Source: Actinoplanes italicus
GTDB taxonomy: Bacteria; Actinomycetota; Actinomycetes; Mycobacteriales; Micromonosporaceae
Length of the DNA: 64,000 bases
Assembly: GCF_003001815.1 (NCBI RefSeq)
Contig: NZ_PVMZ01000001.1
Span: 496,001 to 560,000 of the forward strand
Reading direction: 5' to 3'
Under the pieces are notes generated by a model. That model did no database searches, was not told where the DNA came from, and saw only the letters and a program-made list of their open reading frames with translations. The translations under genes and the position numbers were made by a program. Shown piece by piece: positions 16,847 through 25,220 of this stretch. Positions within the stretch are counted from its first letter, which is position 1; each line of letters starts with the position of its first letter.

Positions 16847-17842
16847 TCAGCGGCGGCGGGCGCGGGCCAGCAGGCGCAGGGCGTATGGGGCGTCGTGCCG
16901 CAGGTAGCGCCCGGCCAGGCGACGGGGCTCGACGCCGAGGCGGTGCGCCCATTCCAGGCCGGTGCGCTGCATCCAGCGTGGGGCCCGCTCGATGTCGCCG
17001 GCGACGAAGTTGACGGCGGCACCGCAACCGACGAACCATGCGCCGGGCAGATAGGGCCGCAGACGCTCGATGACCAACTCCTGCTTGGGGAAGCCGAGCC
17101 CCACGAAGACCATGTCCGGTTCGGCGGCGACGACCTCGTCGCAGAGGGCACCGTATGCGCCCTCGTCCTCCTCGAAGCCGAACGGCGGACTGAGCGTGCC
17201 CGCGATCCGCAGTCCGGGACATTCTCTGGCCAGCCGGGTGGCGGCCCTCATCGCACCGTCCCGGATGCCCTTGACCCCACCCACCTTCACCGTGCCGCCG
17301 CTCCGCCCGGCCGCGCCACCTCCGACCCCGGCCGTGGCGCCTCCGACCCCGGCCGCGGCGCCTCCGACCCCGGCCGTCGCGCTCTTGATCCCGGCCGCGG
17401 CACTCTTGGTCCCGGCCGTCCTGACCGTGCCGCGTCCGGCTTCGGCCGTCCGGATCGCAGCGCTCTTGGCCCCCTTCAACGCGCCGCTCGCGATCGGGGT
17501 TCCGCCGATCACGAAGATGGAGCGGGCGTCGCGGCCGAGACCCTCCGAGAGCGACCAGATCAGGCTGCTGCCGGCAACCCGCTCGGGCAGCGGCGCACCC
17601 CCGAGACGGCTGGCCCAGATCAGCGGCATGCCGTCGGCGACGATCAGATCGGCGTCGTCGAGGTGCCGCCGGACCGAGGGGTCGGCGGAGGCCCGGCGCA
17701 GGATGTCGACGTTGGGGGTGATGATCCGGCCACCCCGGCCATAGGCCAGCGACTCCCGGACCACGGCCACGACCTCGTCCTCGGTGATGCGGTCGATACC
17801 GGTCCCATCCAGGTCTACACGGTCGAAAGCCTCGATAGTCAC
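16847..17842 (-). CDS. WecB/TagA/CpsF-family glycosyltransferase with low-complexity insertion
   Basis: 331 residues. The family blocks are clear: ITPNVDILRRA, ADLIVADGMPLIWASRLGG, then MVFVGLGFPKQELVI and FVGCGAAVNFVAGDIERAPRW. These enzymes add the second sugar (for example ManNAc) to undecaprenyl-PP-linked sugars. Between the two halves, residues of about 119-195 are Ala/Gly/Val/Ser low-complexity, replacing a normally short loop. In DNA this is a stretch of 21-bp-like repeats (about 17258-17488). GTG start with AGGAGG before it; divergent from the sulfotransferase at 17905. Confidence 0.85.
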   Translation of the reverse strand: MTIEAFDRVDLDGTGIDRITEDEVVAVVRESLAYGRGGRIITPNVDILRRASADPSVRRHLDDADLIVADGMPLIWASRLGGAPLPERVAGSSLIWSLSEGLGRDARSIFVIGGTPIASGALKGAKSAAIRTAEAGRGTVRTAGTKSAAAGIKSATAGVGGAAAGVGGATAGVGGGAAGRSGGTVKVGGVKGIRDGAMRAATRLARECPGLRIAGTLSPPFGFEEDEGAYGALCDEVVAAEPDMVFVGLGFPKQELVIERLRPYLPGAWFVGCGAAVNFVAGDIERAPRWMQRTGLEWAHRLGVEPRRLAGRYLRHDAPYALRLLARARRR

Positions 17843-17904
17843 CTAACGCCTCCTTCTGCCTGCTTCACTCGTTACCAGAGCGAAACGAGCGAAGGCGAGC
17901 CAAA

Positions 17905-19005
17905 GTGGCACAAGTGCTTTTTCTGGGTGGATTAGGACGAAGTGGAACAACGCTCGTCGAACGCCTGCTCGGTGAGCTCCCCGGGATGTGCGCGCTCGGC
18001 GAGGTCGTCCACCTGTGGCAACGCGATGTCCGCGACGACGAGCGATGCGGCTGCGGCTCGCGGTTCTCCGGCTGCACCTTCTGGCGCCGGGTCGGTGACC
18101 TGGCCTTCAACGGCTGGACGAACGTCGATGTGGACCGGGTGCACGCCCTGCGCGACACGGTCGAACGGACCCGGCACATCCCCCGCCTCGCCACCGCCGG
18201 TTCCGCACCGGCCGAGGTGCGTGAATACGCCTCCTACTACGCCCGGGTCTACGCCGCGGCCGCCGAGGTGGCCGGCGCCCGGGTGGTGATCGACTCCTCC
18301 AAGCACTCGGCCCTCGCCCACGTGCTGCGCTGGGCCGACGACATCGACCTCCGGGTCGTGCACGTGGTGCGGGACGCCCGCGGCGTGGCGTACTCGTGGA
18401 CCAAGAAGGTCACCCGCCCGGAGACCGACGGCACCGACGAGATGACCCGCTACTCCCCCGGCCGCTCGGCATTGCTCTGGAACGCGCACAACGCCGCCTT
18501 CGGCCTGCTCGCCCGGTGCGGCGTGCCGGTCCGGCGGATCCGCTACGAGGAGTTCCTCACAGACCCGCGGGTCGGCCTCATCCGGCTCGCCGACTTCGCG
18601 GGCGTCAAGCTGCACCCCGAGGATCTCGAGTTCCTCCGCAACGGGCACGCCGACCTGCGTGTCGGGCACAGCGCGGCCGGCAACCCTATGCGCTTCACGG
18701 TCGGCCGGCTACCGCTGCGCCGCGACGACGCCTGGGTCCGGGCCCTGCCCAGCGCACAACGCCGGCTGGTCGGCGCGGTCTGCGGGCCGATGCTCCGGGC
18801 GTACGGCTATCCGCTCAACGTCGCTCCGGAACCGCTCTACGTCACATCGGACCCGCTCAACGTCCCATCGGACGCGCTCAACAACCCACCGGACCCGCTC
18901 AACGTCACATCGGACGCGCTCAACAACCCACCGGACCCGCTCAACATCGCACCGGACCCGCTCAACGTCACATCGGACCCGCTCAACATCGCATCGGAGG
19001 CGTGA
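17905..19005 (+). CDS. Sulfotransferase with C-terminal heptad-repeat tail
   Basis: 366 residues. PAPS-binding motifs are FLGGLGRSGTTLVERLL at the N-terminus and VVHVVRDARGVAYSW in the middle, with DSSK between them (Sulfotransfer_3-like). A Cys-containing segment (CGCGSRFSGCTFW) follows the first motif. Residues 303-366 are nine seven-residue units of the type PLNVTSD, absent from typical relatives. It is the second sulfotransferase of the locus; its stop overlaps the GT2 start (TGATG). The acceptor is probably the same polymer or its lipid-linked precursor. GTG start. Confidence 0.87.
   Translation: MAQVLFLGGLGRSGTTLVERLLGELPGMCALGEVVHLWQRDVRDDERCGCGSRFSGCTFWRRVGDLAFNGWTNVDVDRVHALRDTVERTRHIPRLATAGSAPAEVREYASYYARVYAAAAEVAGARVVIDSSKHSALAHVLRWADDIDLRVVHVVRDARGVAYSWTKKVTRPETDGTDEMTRYSPGRSALLWNAHNAAFGLLARCGVPVRRIRYEEFLTDPRVGLIRLADFAGVKLHPEDLEFLRNGHADLRVGHSAAGNPMRFTVGRLPLRRDDAWVRALPSAQRRLVGAVCGPMLRAYGYPLNVAPEPLYVTSDPLNVPSDALNNPPDPLNVTSDALNNPPDPLNIAPDPLNVTSDPLNIASEA
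18811..19002 (+). repeat. 21-bp in-frame tandem repeat in sulfotransferase gene
   Basis: Nine 21-bp units code for PLN(V/I)xxD/E heptads up to the stop codon. The DNA copies are very similar, so the tail is likely a minisatellite expansion of the gene's 3' end. Confidence 0.92.
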
Positions 19006-19919
19006 TGAACTGGCCGTCCGTCGGGGTCGTCATCCCCACCCGGAACCGCCCGGAACTGGTCCGCCGGGCGATCGCCGCGGTACGCGAGCAGCGTTACCCG
19101 GGTGAACTGAAGGTCGTGGTGGTCTACGACCAGACCGAGCCCGACTACCTGCTCGCCTCGACTGACGGCGTGCCGGTGCTGGTGCTCACCAACTGGCGGT
19201 CCTCAGGCCTGGCCGGCGCGCGCAACACCGGCCTGCTCGCGCTCGACACCGAACTGATGGCGTTCTGCGACGACGACGACCAGTGGCTTCCCGACAAGCT
19301 GCGCCGCCAGGTCGCCGCGCTGCTGGCCGAGCCGGAGGCCGAGTTCGCCACGTGCGCGATCGAGGTCGAGTACGAGGGCCGCTGCACCCCGAGACTGGCC
19401 GGGCGCCCCCGGGTGACCGTCGCCGACCTGGCCCGTTCCCGGATGTCGATGCTGCACTCCTCGTCGTTCCTGATCCGCCGGGAGGCGCTGGACCCGGAGC
19501 GGATCGGCCTGGTCGCCGAGGACGCGCCCGGTAGTCAGAACGAGGATTGGGATCTTCTGCTCAGGGCGGCCCGCCGCGCGCCGATCGTTCATCTGGACGA
19601 GCCACTGGTCCGGGTGCTCTGGGGACGGACCTCGCACTACGCGTACGAGTACGCCACCAAGATCTCGTCGCTGCGCTGGATGATGCAGCGGCACCCGGAG
19701 ATCAGCGGCTGCCGGCCGGGCGCGGCCCGGGTCTACGGCCAGCTCGCGTGCTGGTCGGCGGCGTCCGGCAACCGGAGCGCGGCCTGGCGTTACACCCGGG
19801 AGGCGGTTCGGGCGAACTGGCGCGAACCGCGCACCGCGATCGCGCTGGCGGCGATGACGGGGGCCGTGAAGGTGGAGAACGTTCTTTCAGCGCTGCACAA
19901 ACGCGGCCGGGGTATCTGA
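19005..19919 (+). CDS. Family 2 glycosyltransferase
   Basis: 304 residues from the ATG at 19005 (an adjacent GTG at 19002 is equally possible). The GT-A fold is shown by VGVVIPTRNRPELVRRAI at the N-terminus, GLAGARNTGL, the metal-binding AFCDDDDQW and a later ED pair in GSQNEDWDLLLR. It would transfer a sugar from an NDP donor onto the lipid-linked repeat unit at the cytoplasmic face. It is coupled to the preceding sulfotransferase, which suggests both act on one intermediate. It is the last gene of the polysaccharide locus. Confidence 0.88.
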   Translation: MNWPSVGVVIPTRNRPELVRRAIAAVREQRYPGELKVVVVYDQTEPDYLLASTDGVPVLVLTNWRSSGLAGARNTGLLALDTELMAFCDDDDQWLPDKLRRQVAALLAEPEAEFATCAIEVEYEGRCTPRLAGRPRVTVADLARSRMSMLHSSSFLIRREALDPERIGLVAEDAPGSQNEDWDLLLRAARRAPIVHLDEPLVRVLWGRTSHYAYEYATKISSLRWMMQRHPEISGCRPGAARVYGQLACWSAASGNRSAAWRYTREAVRANWREPRTAIALAAMTGAVKVENVLSALHKRGRGI

Positions 19920-19957
19920 ACTCACCCTTTCAAACCGACCCGATCACAGGGTACCGT

Positions 19958-19987
19958 TCGGATGTGTTCGAATTAGTGCGGTATAAC
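19958..19987 (+). promoter_or_regulatory. Possible promoter of the deoR-galT operon
   Basis: TATAAC at 19982-19987 is a fair -10 hexamer in an AT-richer patch. The -35 (TCGGAT, 18 bp upstream) is poor. A TTCGAA palindrome at 19968-19973 between them could be part of a DeoR operator. Confidence 0.3.
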
Positions 19988-20025
19988 GACTTGGGCCGGC
20001 TCATCGACCTGGACCGGCACAGCTG

Positions 20026-20802
20026 ATGCTGGCACAGCAGAGACAGGCCGCGATCCTCGACCGGGTCCGTGCCGCCGGAGGTGTCCGGGTCACCGAGCTC
20101 GCCACCGAGTTCGCCGTCTCCGACATGACCATCCGCCGCGATCTGGAGGCGCTCGCCGAACGCGGCCTGCTGGCGAAGGTACATGGCGGCGCGACCACCG
20201 TCAGTCCCGGATCGGCGCACGAGCCGGGTTTCACCGCCAAGTCGGTGCGCGAGCGCGGGGAGAAGGCGGCCATCGCGATGCGCGCCGCGGCCCTGGTCTC
20301 GCCCGGCGACGCCATCGCGCTCTCAGCCGGCACCACCACCGCCGAGCTGGCCCAGCGCCTCGTCGACGTCCCGGCGCTGACCGTGGTGACGAACTCGATA
20401 CCGGTCGCCGACGTGTTCTACCGGGGCGGACGGGCCGACCAGACCGTGGTGCTGACCGGCGGTACCCGTACACCCTCCGATGCCCTCGTCGGCCCCGTGG
20501 CGGTCGCCGCCATCGGCACGTTGCACCTGGACATGCTCTTCCTCGGGGTGCACGGGATGAGTGAGCGGGCCGGTTACACCACGCCGAATCTGATGGAGGC
20601 CGACGTCAACCGGGCCCTGGTGGAGGCGGCCGAGCGTCTCGTCGTGCTCGCCGACCACACCAAGTGGGGCACCGTCGGCATCTCCTCGATCGTGCCGCTG
20701 TCCCGCGCCCACGTCCTGATCACCGATGACGGGCTGGACGACGACGCGCGCGAACTCCTCTCGGAAACCGTTCCTGAACTCGTGGTGGTGAACTCGCAGT
20801 GA
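20026..20802 (+). CDS. DeoR-family transcriptional regulator
   Basis: 258 residues. The N-terminal DeoR winged helix is clear (QRQAAILDRVRAAGGVRVTELA, VSDMTIRRDLEALAERGLL, given in pieces). The C-terminal DeoRC sugar-phosphate sensor carries ALSAGTTTAELAQRL, VVTNSI and VLLADHTKWG-like VVLADHTKWG. It overlaps galT as GTGA, so it probably controls galactose metabolism in response to a sugar phosphate and is autoregulated. The effector cannot be read from sequence. Confidence 0.9.
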   Translation: MLAQQRQAAILDRVRAAGGVRVTELATEFAVSDMTIRRDLEALAERGLLAKVHGGATTVSPGSAHEPGFTAKSVRERGEKAAIAMRAAALVSPGDAIALSAGTTTAELAQRLVDVPALTVVTNSIPVADVFYRGGRADQTVVLTGGTRTPSDALVGPVAVAAIGTLHLDMLFLGVHGMSERAGYTTPNLMEADVNRALVEAAERLVVLADHTKWGTVGISSIVPLSRAHVLITDDGLDDDARELLSETVPELVVVNSQ

Positions 20803-21887
20803 CCCCGACCCGGTCGGCTGTCCGTCTCTCCGACGGCCGTGAGCTGATCTATTTCGACGAATCCCCGGGTAGCGGCCGCGCGGGCTTCCCCGACACCCGG
20901 CAGCTGCCGCCGCCACCGCCGGCCTCCCAGCTGCGCCACGACCCGCTGACCGACGAGTGGATCGCGGTCGCCGCCCACCGCAACACCCGCACGTTCCTGC
21001 CGCCGTCGGACGCGTGCCCGCTCTGCCCGACCAGCGAGCGGTTCGCCAGCGAGATCCCGGCGCCCGGCTACGACGTCGTGGTCTTCGAGAACCAGTTCCC
21101 GTCGTTCAGCGACCGGATCGTGCCGGACGAGATCACCCAGGTCACCGACCTGGTGCCGGTGCGACCGGGCCTCGGCCGGTGCGAGGTCGTCTGCTTCACC
21201 AGCGATCACGACGCCGCCTTCGGCTCACTTCCGCCGTCGCGTGTGCGTACCGTCGTCGATGCACTTGCCGACCGCACCGCGGAACTCTCCGGCCTGCCCG
21301 GTGTCGCGCAGGTCTTCCCGTTCGAGAACCGGGGCGTCGAGATCGGCGTGACGCTGCACCACCCGCACGGGCAGATCTACGCGTACCCGACAGTGACGCC
21401 GAAGACGGCGGCCTACCTGCGCGCCGCCGCGCGGCACGCCGAGAAGACCGGTGGGCGCAACCTCTACGCCGACGTCCTCGCGGCCGAGCAGGAGGCGAAG
21501 GTACGGGTGATCGCCGCCAACGAGCACTGGACGGCGTATGTGCCGGCCGCCGCCCGCTGGCCGTTCGAGGTCCACGTGGCGCCGCACCGGCAGGTGCCCG
21601 ACCTGCCCGCGCTGTCCGACGCGGAACGCGACGCGTTCGGCCCGCTCTACCTCGATGTGCTGCGCCGCTTCGACGGGCTGTTCGGCAAGCCGATGCCGTA
21701 CATCTCGGCCTGGCACCAGGCGGTCGTCGGTGAGGGCCGCGAGCTGGGCTACCTGCATCTGCAGCTGTTCAGCATCCGCCGCGCCGCGGACAAGCTGAAG
21801 TACCTGGCCGGGTCGGAGTCGGCGATGGGCGCCTTCGTCAACGACATCGTCCCGGAGGCCGCGGCGCAGCGGCTGCGCGACATCTGA
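20799..21887 (+). CDS. galT: Galactose-1-phosphate uridylyltransferase
   Basis: 362 residues. The nucleotidyl-transfer site HHPHGQIYAYP holds the catalytic His, and zinc-site features CPLCP and NEHW are present. It converts Gal-1-P and UDP-Glc to UDP-Gal and Glc-1-P (Leloir pathway), a source of UDP-galactose for glycan synthesis such as the neighbouring locus. GTG start overlapping deoR by 4 bp. No galE or galK is in the window. A strong hairpin follows the stop. Confidence 0.93.
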   Translation: MTPTRSAVRLSDGRELIYFDESPGSGRAGFPDTRQLPPPPPASQLRHDPLTDEWIAVAAHRNTRTFLPPSDACPLCPTSERFASEIPAPGYDVVVFENQFPSFSDRIVPDEITQVTDLVPVRPGLGRCEVVCFTSDHDAAFGSLPPSRVRTVVDALADRTAELSGLPGVAQVFPFENRGVEIGVTLHHPHGQIYAYPTVTPKTAAYLRAAARHAEKTGGRNLYADVLAAEQEAKVRVIAANEHWTAYVPAAARWPFEVHVAPHRQVPDLPALSDAERDAFGPLYLDVLRRFDGLFGKPMPYISAWHQAVVGEGRELGYLHLQLFSIRRAADKLKYLAGSESAMGAFVNDIVPEAAAQRLRDI

Positions 21888-21889
21888 GA

Positions 21890-21928
21890 ACGACGACAGG
21901 GCCGGTTCTCGGCCGGCCCTGTCGTCGT
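21890..21928. terminator. Terminator hairpin between galT and the convergent gene
   Basis: A perfect 16-bp stem (21890-21905 with 21913-21928) and a 7-base loop, immediately after galT and 10 bp before the end of the convergent gene. It can serve both. There is no T-tract, as is common in actinobacteria. Confidence 0.85.
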
Positions 21929-21938
21929 GTAGCTCTCG

Positions 21939-22310
21939 CTACAGCTGCTGCTCGTCGACGGTCAGGGTCTCGCCCTCGACGACCGTGTAGACCTGTGCCT
22001 CGGCCCTGTCGAGCGTGCGGGGCGACCACTGGCCGCCGGTGTGGACGTCGAACGCGAGAAGGTACCCGCCGCTCGGCAGGCTGACTTCGTAGTGGCCGGT
22101 GGTGTCCGTCCACAGATGGGTCCAGACGTCGCTGCCGTCGCCGACCCACACACTGATCATGGAATCCGCGACCGGTGCGCCGGTGACTGTGGTGAAGGTG
22201 CCCTCCAGGACGCCGGTGCCGGACGCGGCCGCGGGCGCGGCGAGCGATCCGGCGGCGAGCAGTCCGGTGGCCGCGGCCAGGGCGAGACGCCCGAGAAGTG
22301 ATCTGGTCAT
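21939..22310 (-). CDS. Small secreted protein with a carboxypeptidase-regulatory/Cna-B-like domain
   Basis: 123 residues: signal peptide (about 1-30, cleavage after APAAAS), then one beta-sandwich module. The pattern GTFTTVTGAPVADSMISVWV...GHYEVSLPSGGYLLAFDV (in part) is the usual 'added variant, dressed as gift' beta-fold of regulatory-like domains. ATG at 22310 has GGGGGAAA just upstream. A perfect 12-bp palindrome GATTGATCAATC at 22330-22341 lies 20 bp further upstream and may be an operator. Function unknown; probably binds or stabilises something at the cell surface. Confidence 0.75.
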   Translation of the reverse strand: MTRSLLGRLALAAATGLLAAGSLAAPAAASGTGVLEGTFTTVTGAPVADSMISVWVGDGSDVWTHLWTDTTGHYEVSLPSGGYLLAFDVHTGGQWSPRTLDRAEAQVYTVVEGETLTVDEQQL

Positions 22311-22367
22311 GATTTCCCCCGTGGAAATAGATTGATCAATCCACAGAGGATCATAGACGCAGATGCA

Positions 22368-22401
22368 TCGAGGGGGAGCCCGGGACAGGGCTCCCCCTCG
22401 A
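22368..22401 (-). terminator. adhE terminator
   Basis: A perfect 14-bp stem (22368-22381 with 22388-22401) with loop GGGACA, 29 bp after the adhE stop. It separates adhE from the small secreted-protein gene on the same strand. Confidence 0.88.
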
Positions 22402-22429
22402 CTGTCGAACGAATCACCTGGTCCGCGGG

Positions 22430-25027
22430 TTACGACCCGTAGTAGGCGTTCCTCATGATCCGCTTCATGTCCTCGAGCATCGGCATCCGCGGGTTGGCCG
22501 GCGCGCACTGGTCGAGGTAGGCGTTCATCGCCTGCTGCGGCAGTGCCTCGATGAACTCCTGCTCCTCCACGCCGGCGCCCTTGAACGACGACGGGATCCC
22601 GGCCGCCTCCCTCAATTTCTCCACAGCCTGGGCGTACGATTCGACGCCCTGCTCGGGGGTCTCGGCGGGCAGGCCCAGATGCCGTGCGATCTCCTGGAAC
22701 CGCTCCGGCGCGATGTACCGCTCGTACTTCGGCCAGCTGTTCAGCTTCGCCGGAACGGTGCCGTTGTGCCGGATCACGTGCGGCAGCAGAATCGCGTTGG
22801 TCCGGCCGTGCGCCACGTGGAAGGTGGCCCCCAGGGTGTGTGCCATGGCGTGCACGATGCCGAGGAACGCGTTGCCGAACGACATACCGGCGATCGTCCC
22901 GGCGTTGTGCATCTTCTCCCTGGCGATCGGGTCGTCGGCGCCCTGTTTCACCGCCCGTTCCAGGTTCTCGAAGATCAGCTTGATCGCGTGGAGGGCCAGG
23001 CCGTCGGTGAAGTCGCTCGCGTAGACCGAGACGTACGCCTCGGTGGCGTGGGTCAGCGCGTCGAAGCCACTGTCCGCGGTAACCACCGGCGGCAGGTCCT
23101 TGGTCAGGTGCGGGTCGATGATCGCCACGCTCGGGGTGAGCGCGTAGTCGGCCAGCGGGTACTTCTGACCGGTCGCCGTGTCGGTGATCACCGCGAACGG
23201 GGTGACCTCGGCGCCGGTGCCCGACGTCGTCGGCACGCAGACCAGCTGTGCCAGGTTGCCCAGCGTCGGGAATTTGAAGGCGCGTTTGCGTACGTCGAAG
23301 AACTTCTCCTTCATGTCCGCGAAGTCGACGTCCGGGTGCTCGTAGAGCAGCCACATCACCTTCGCGGCGTCCATCGGCGAACCACCGCCGAGCGCGATGA
23401 TGGTGTCCGGGCCGAACGAGCGCATCAGCTCGGCGCCACCACGCACCGTCTCGATGCTGGGCTCCGGCTCCACCCCGTCGATGATCTGGATGGTCACCGG
23501 CTCCGGGCGCTCGCGCAGCACGTTGCTGATCCTGTCCACGTACCCGAGCTTGGTCATGGTGTGGTCGGTGACGATGGTGACCCGCTTGACGCCCGGCATG
23601 TCCCGGAAGTAGCGGATGGCGTGCGGCTCGAAGTACATCTTCGCGGGCACCTTGAACCACTGCATGTTGTTCGTCCTACGGCCGATGCGCTTGATGTTGA
23701 GCAGGTTGAGGGCCGACACGTTGTCGGACACCGAGGTGTGCCCGTAACTGCCGCACCCCAGCGTGAGGGACGGCCGGAACCCGTTGTAGATGTCGCCGAT
23801 GCCACCCTGCGAGGCCGGCGCGTTCCAGATGATCCGGACCGCCTTCATCCGCTTGCCGAAGCGCTCGGAGAGCTCGGCGTCCCTGGCGTGCACGACCGCG
23901 CTGTGGCCGAGACCGTGGAATTCCACCATCTGCTCGGCGTACCGGATGCCCTGCTCCTCGTCGTCGGCCTTGATGACGGCAAGAACCGGGCAGAGCTTCT
24001 CCCGGCTCAGCGGCTCGGCCGGGCCGACCTCGCCGATCTCGGCCAGCAGGATCGAGGTGTCCTCGGGCACGCTGAAACCGGCCTGCTCGGCGATCCAGGC
24101 CGGCGACTGGCCGACCACCGCGGCATTGAGCTTCTCGCCCACGCAGTCCTTGCCCTCGCCGTCCGGCGGGAAGATGAAGTCCTGCAGGAGCTTCTTCTCC
24201 TTGGCCGTCACCACGTAGGCGTGCAGGCGCTTGAACTCCTTCAGCGCCTGGGACGCGATCTTCCGGTCCAGGATGACGGCCTGCTCGGAGGCGCAGATCA
24301 TGCCGTTGTCGAACGTCTTCGAGAGCACGATGTCGTGAGCGGCGCGGACCACATCGGCGGACGGGTGGACGTACGCTGGAACGTTGCCGGCGCCGACACC
24401 GAGCGCCGGCTTGCCGGTCGAGTAGGCGGCCCGGACCATCGCGTTCCCGCCGGTGGCCAGGATCGTGGCGACACCCGGGTGGTTCATCAGAGCGGCGGTC
24501 GCATCGAGTGAGGGCTGCTCGATCCACTGGACGCAGTTCGCCGGGGCGCCGGCCGCGATCGCCGCGTCGCGCACCACCCGGGCCGCGGCCGAGCTGCACT
24601 GCTGGGCGTTCGGGTGGAAGGCGAAGACAATCGGGTTACGGGTCTTCAGCGCCAGCAACGCCTTGAAGATCGTGGTGGAGGTCGGATTGGTGACCGGGGT
24701 GACCGCGCAGACCACACCGACCGGGTCGGCGATCTCGGTGATGCCATTGACGTCGTCGCGGTGGATCACGCCGACCGTCTTCATCCCGGCCATGCTGTTC
24801 GTGACGTGCTCACAGGCGAAGATGTTCTTGACGGCCTTGTCCTCGAAGACCCCGCGTCCGGTCTCCTCGACCGCCAGCCTGGCCAGTTCGCCGTGCTTGT
24901 CGAGCGCGGCCACCGATGCTTTCCCGACGATGTAGTCGATCTGTTCCTGGGTGAAGTCGGCGTAGGCGTTCAAAGCCCTCTGCGCGTTCTGCACCAGCAG
25001 GCCGATCGTCGCTTCCAGCTCGCCCAC
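22430..25027 (-). CDS. adhE: Bifunctional acetaldehyde-CoA/alcohol dehydrogenase
   Basis: 865 residues, the normal AdhE length. The aldehyde-dehydrogenase half (1 to about 440) has catalytic Cys245 in NGMICASEQ. After a linker, the iron-dependent alcohol dehydrogenase half (about 455-865) shows GGGSPMDAAKVMW and the metal-site histidines in IVHAMAHTLGATFHVAHG. It reduces acetyl-CoA to ethanol with NADH and normally forms spirosomes. GTG start with AGGAGGT upstream. Presence of this fermentative enzyme in a GC-rich, otherwise aerobic-looking actinomycete suggests an oxygen-limitation response, supported by the palindrome at 25120. Confidence 0.95.
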   Translation of the reverse strand: MGELEATIGLLVQNAQRALNAYADFTQEQIDYIVGKASVAALDKHGELARLAVEETGRGVFEDKAVKNIFACEHVTNSMAGMKTVGVIHRDDVNGITEIADPVGVVCAVTPVTNPTSTTIFKALLALKTRNPIVFAFHPNAQQCSSAAARVVRDAAIAAGAPANCVQWIEQPSLDATAALMNHPGVATILATGGNAMVRAAYSTGKPALGVGAGNVPAYVHPSADVVRAAHDIVLSKTFDNGMICASEQAVILDRKIASQALKEFKRLHAYVVTAKEKKLLQDFIFPPDGEGKDCVGEKLNAAVVGQSPAWIAEQAGFSVPEDTSILLAEIGEVGPAEPLSREKLCPVLAVIKADDEEQGIRYAEQMVEFHGLGHSAVVHARDAELSERFGKRMKAVRIIWNAPASQGGIGDIYNGFRPSLTLGCGSYGHTSVSDNVSALNLLNIKRIGRRTNNMQWFKVPAKMYFEPHAIRYFRDMPGVKRVTIVTDHTMTKLGYVDRISNVLRERPEPVTIQIIDGVEPEPSIETVRGGAELMRSFGPDTIIALGGGSPMDAAKVMWLLYEHPDVDFADMKEKFFDVRKRAFKFPTLGNLAQLVCVPTTSGTGAEVTPFAVITDTATGQKYPLADYALTPSVAIIDPHLTKDLPPVVTADSGFDALTHATEAYVSVYASDFTDGLALHAIKLIFENLERAVKQGADDPIAREKMHNAGTIAGMSFGNAFLGIVHAMAHTLGATFHVAHGRTNAILLPHVIRHNGTVPAKLNSWPKYERYIAPERFQEIARHLGLPAETPEQGVESYAQAVEKLREAAGIPSSFKGAGVEEQEFIEALPQQAMNAYLDQCAPANPRMPMLEDMKRIMRNAYYGS

Positions 25028-25119
25028 GGTTCGTACCTCCTCATTTCGATCCGCGGTGATCCCGCAATCTCAGTCTTCGTCAGACGACGGACCGCGCTTA
25101 CCGCGTAAAGACACCGGTA

Positions 25120-25139
25120 CTCGGGACCAAGGTCCCGAA
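25120..25139 (-). promoter_or_regulatory. DosR/DevR-type box upstream of adhE
   Basis: Read toward adhE, the 20-mer is TTCGGGACCTTGGTCCCGAG. It matches 17 of 20 positions of the mycobacterial DosR consensus (TTSGGGACTWWAGTCCCSAA), with both GGGAC/GTCCC arms intact. It lies 93 bp upstream of the GTG. The DNA is also flanked by two direct copies of CGATCCGCGGTGATC (25047-25061 and 25145-25159). Control by a DosR/OsdR-like hypoxia or NO regulator is inferred. Confidence 0.65.
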
Positions 25140-25174
25140 GCGGGCGATCCGCGGTGATCGAAAGGAGTGAAACG

Positions 25175-25209
25175 CCAGAACCCGCCGGCTGAGAGCCGGC
25201 GGGTTCTGG
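25175..25209 (-). terminator. icd terminator
   Basis: A perfect 16-bp stem (25175-25190 with 25194-25209) and a GAG loop, 11 bp downstream of the icd stop and upstream of the adhE promoter region. Confidence 0.9.
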
Positions 25210-25220
25210 GGTAAGACGGA

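Noticed and set aside
22679-24511. A 610-codon plus-strand frame opposite adhE
   Set aside because: Lacks any recognisable motif and has shadow composition (Val/Arg/His/Leu-rich). adhE on the other strand is certain.
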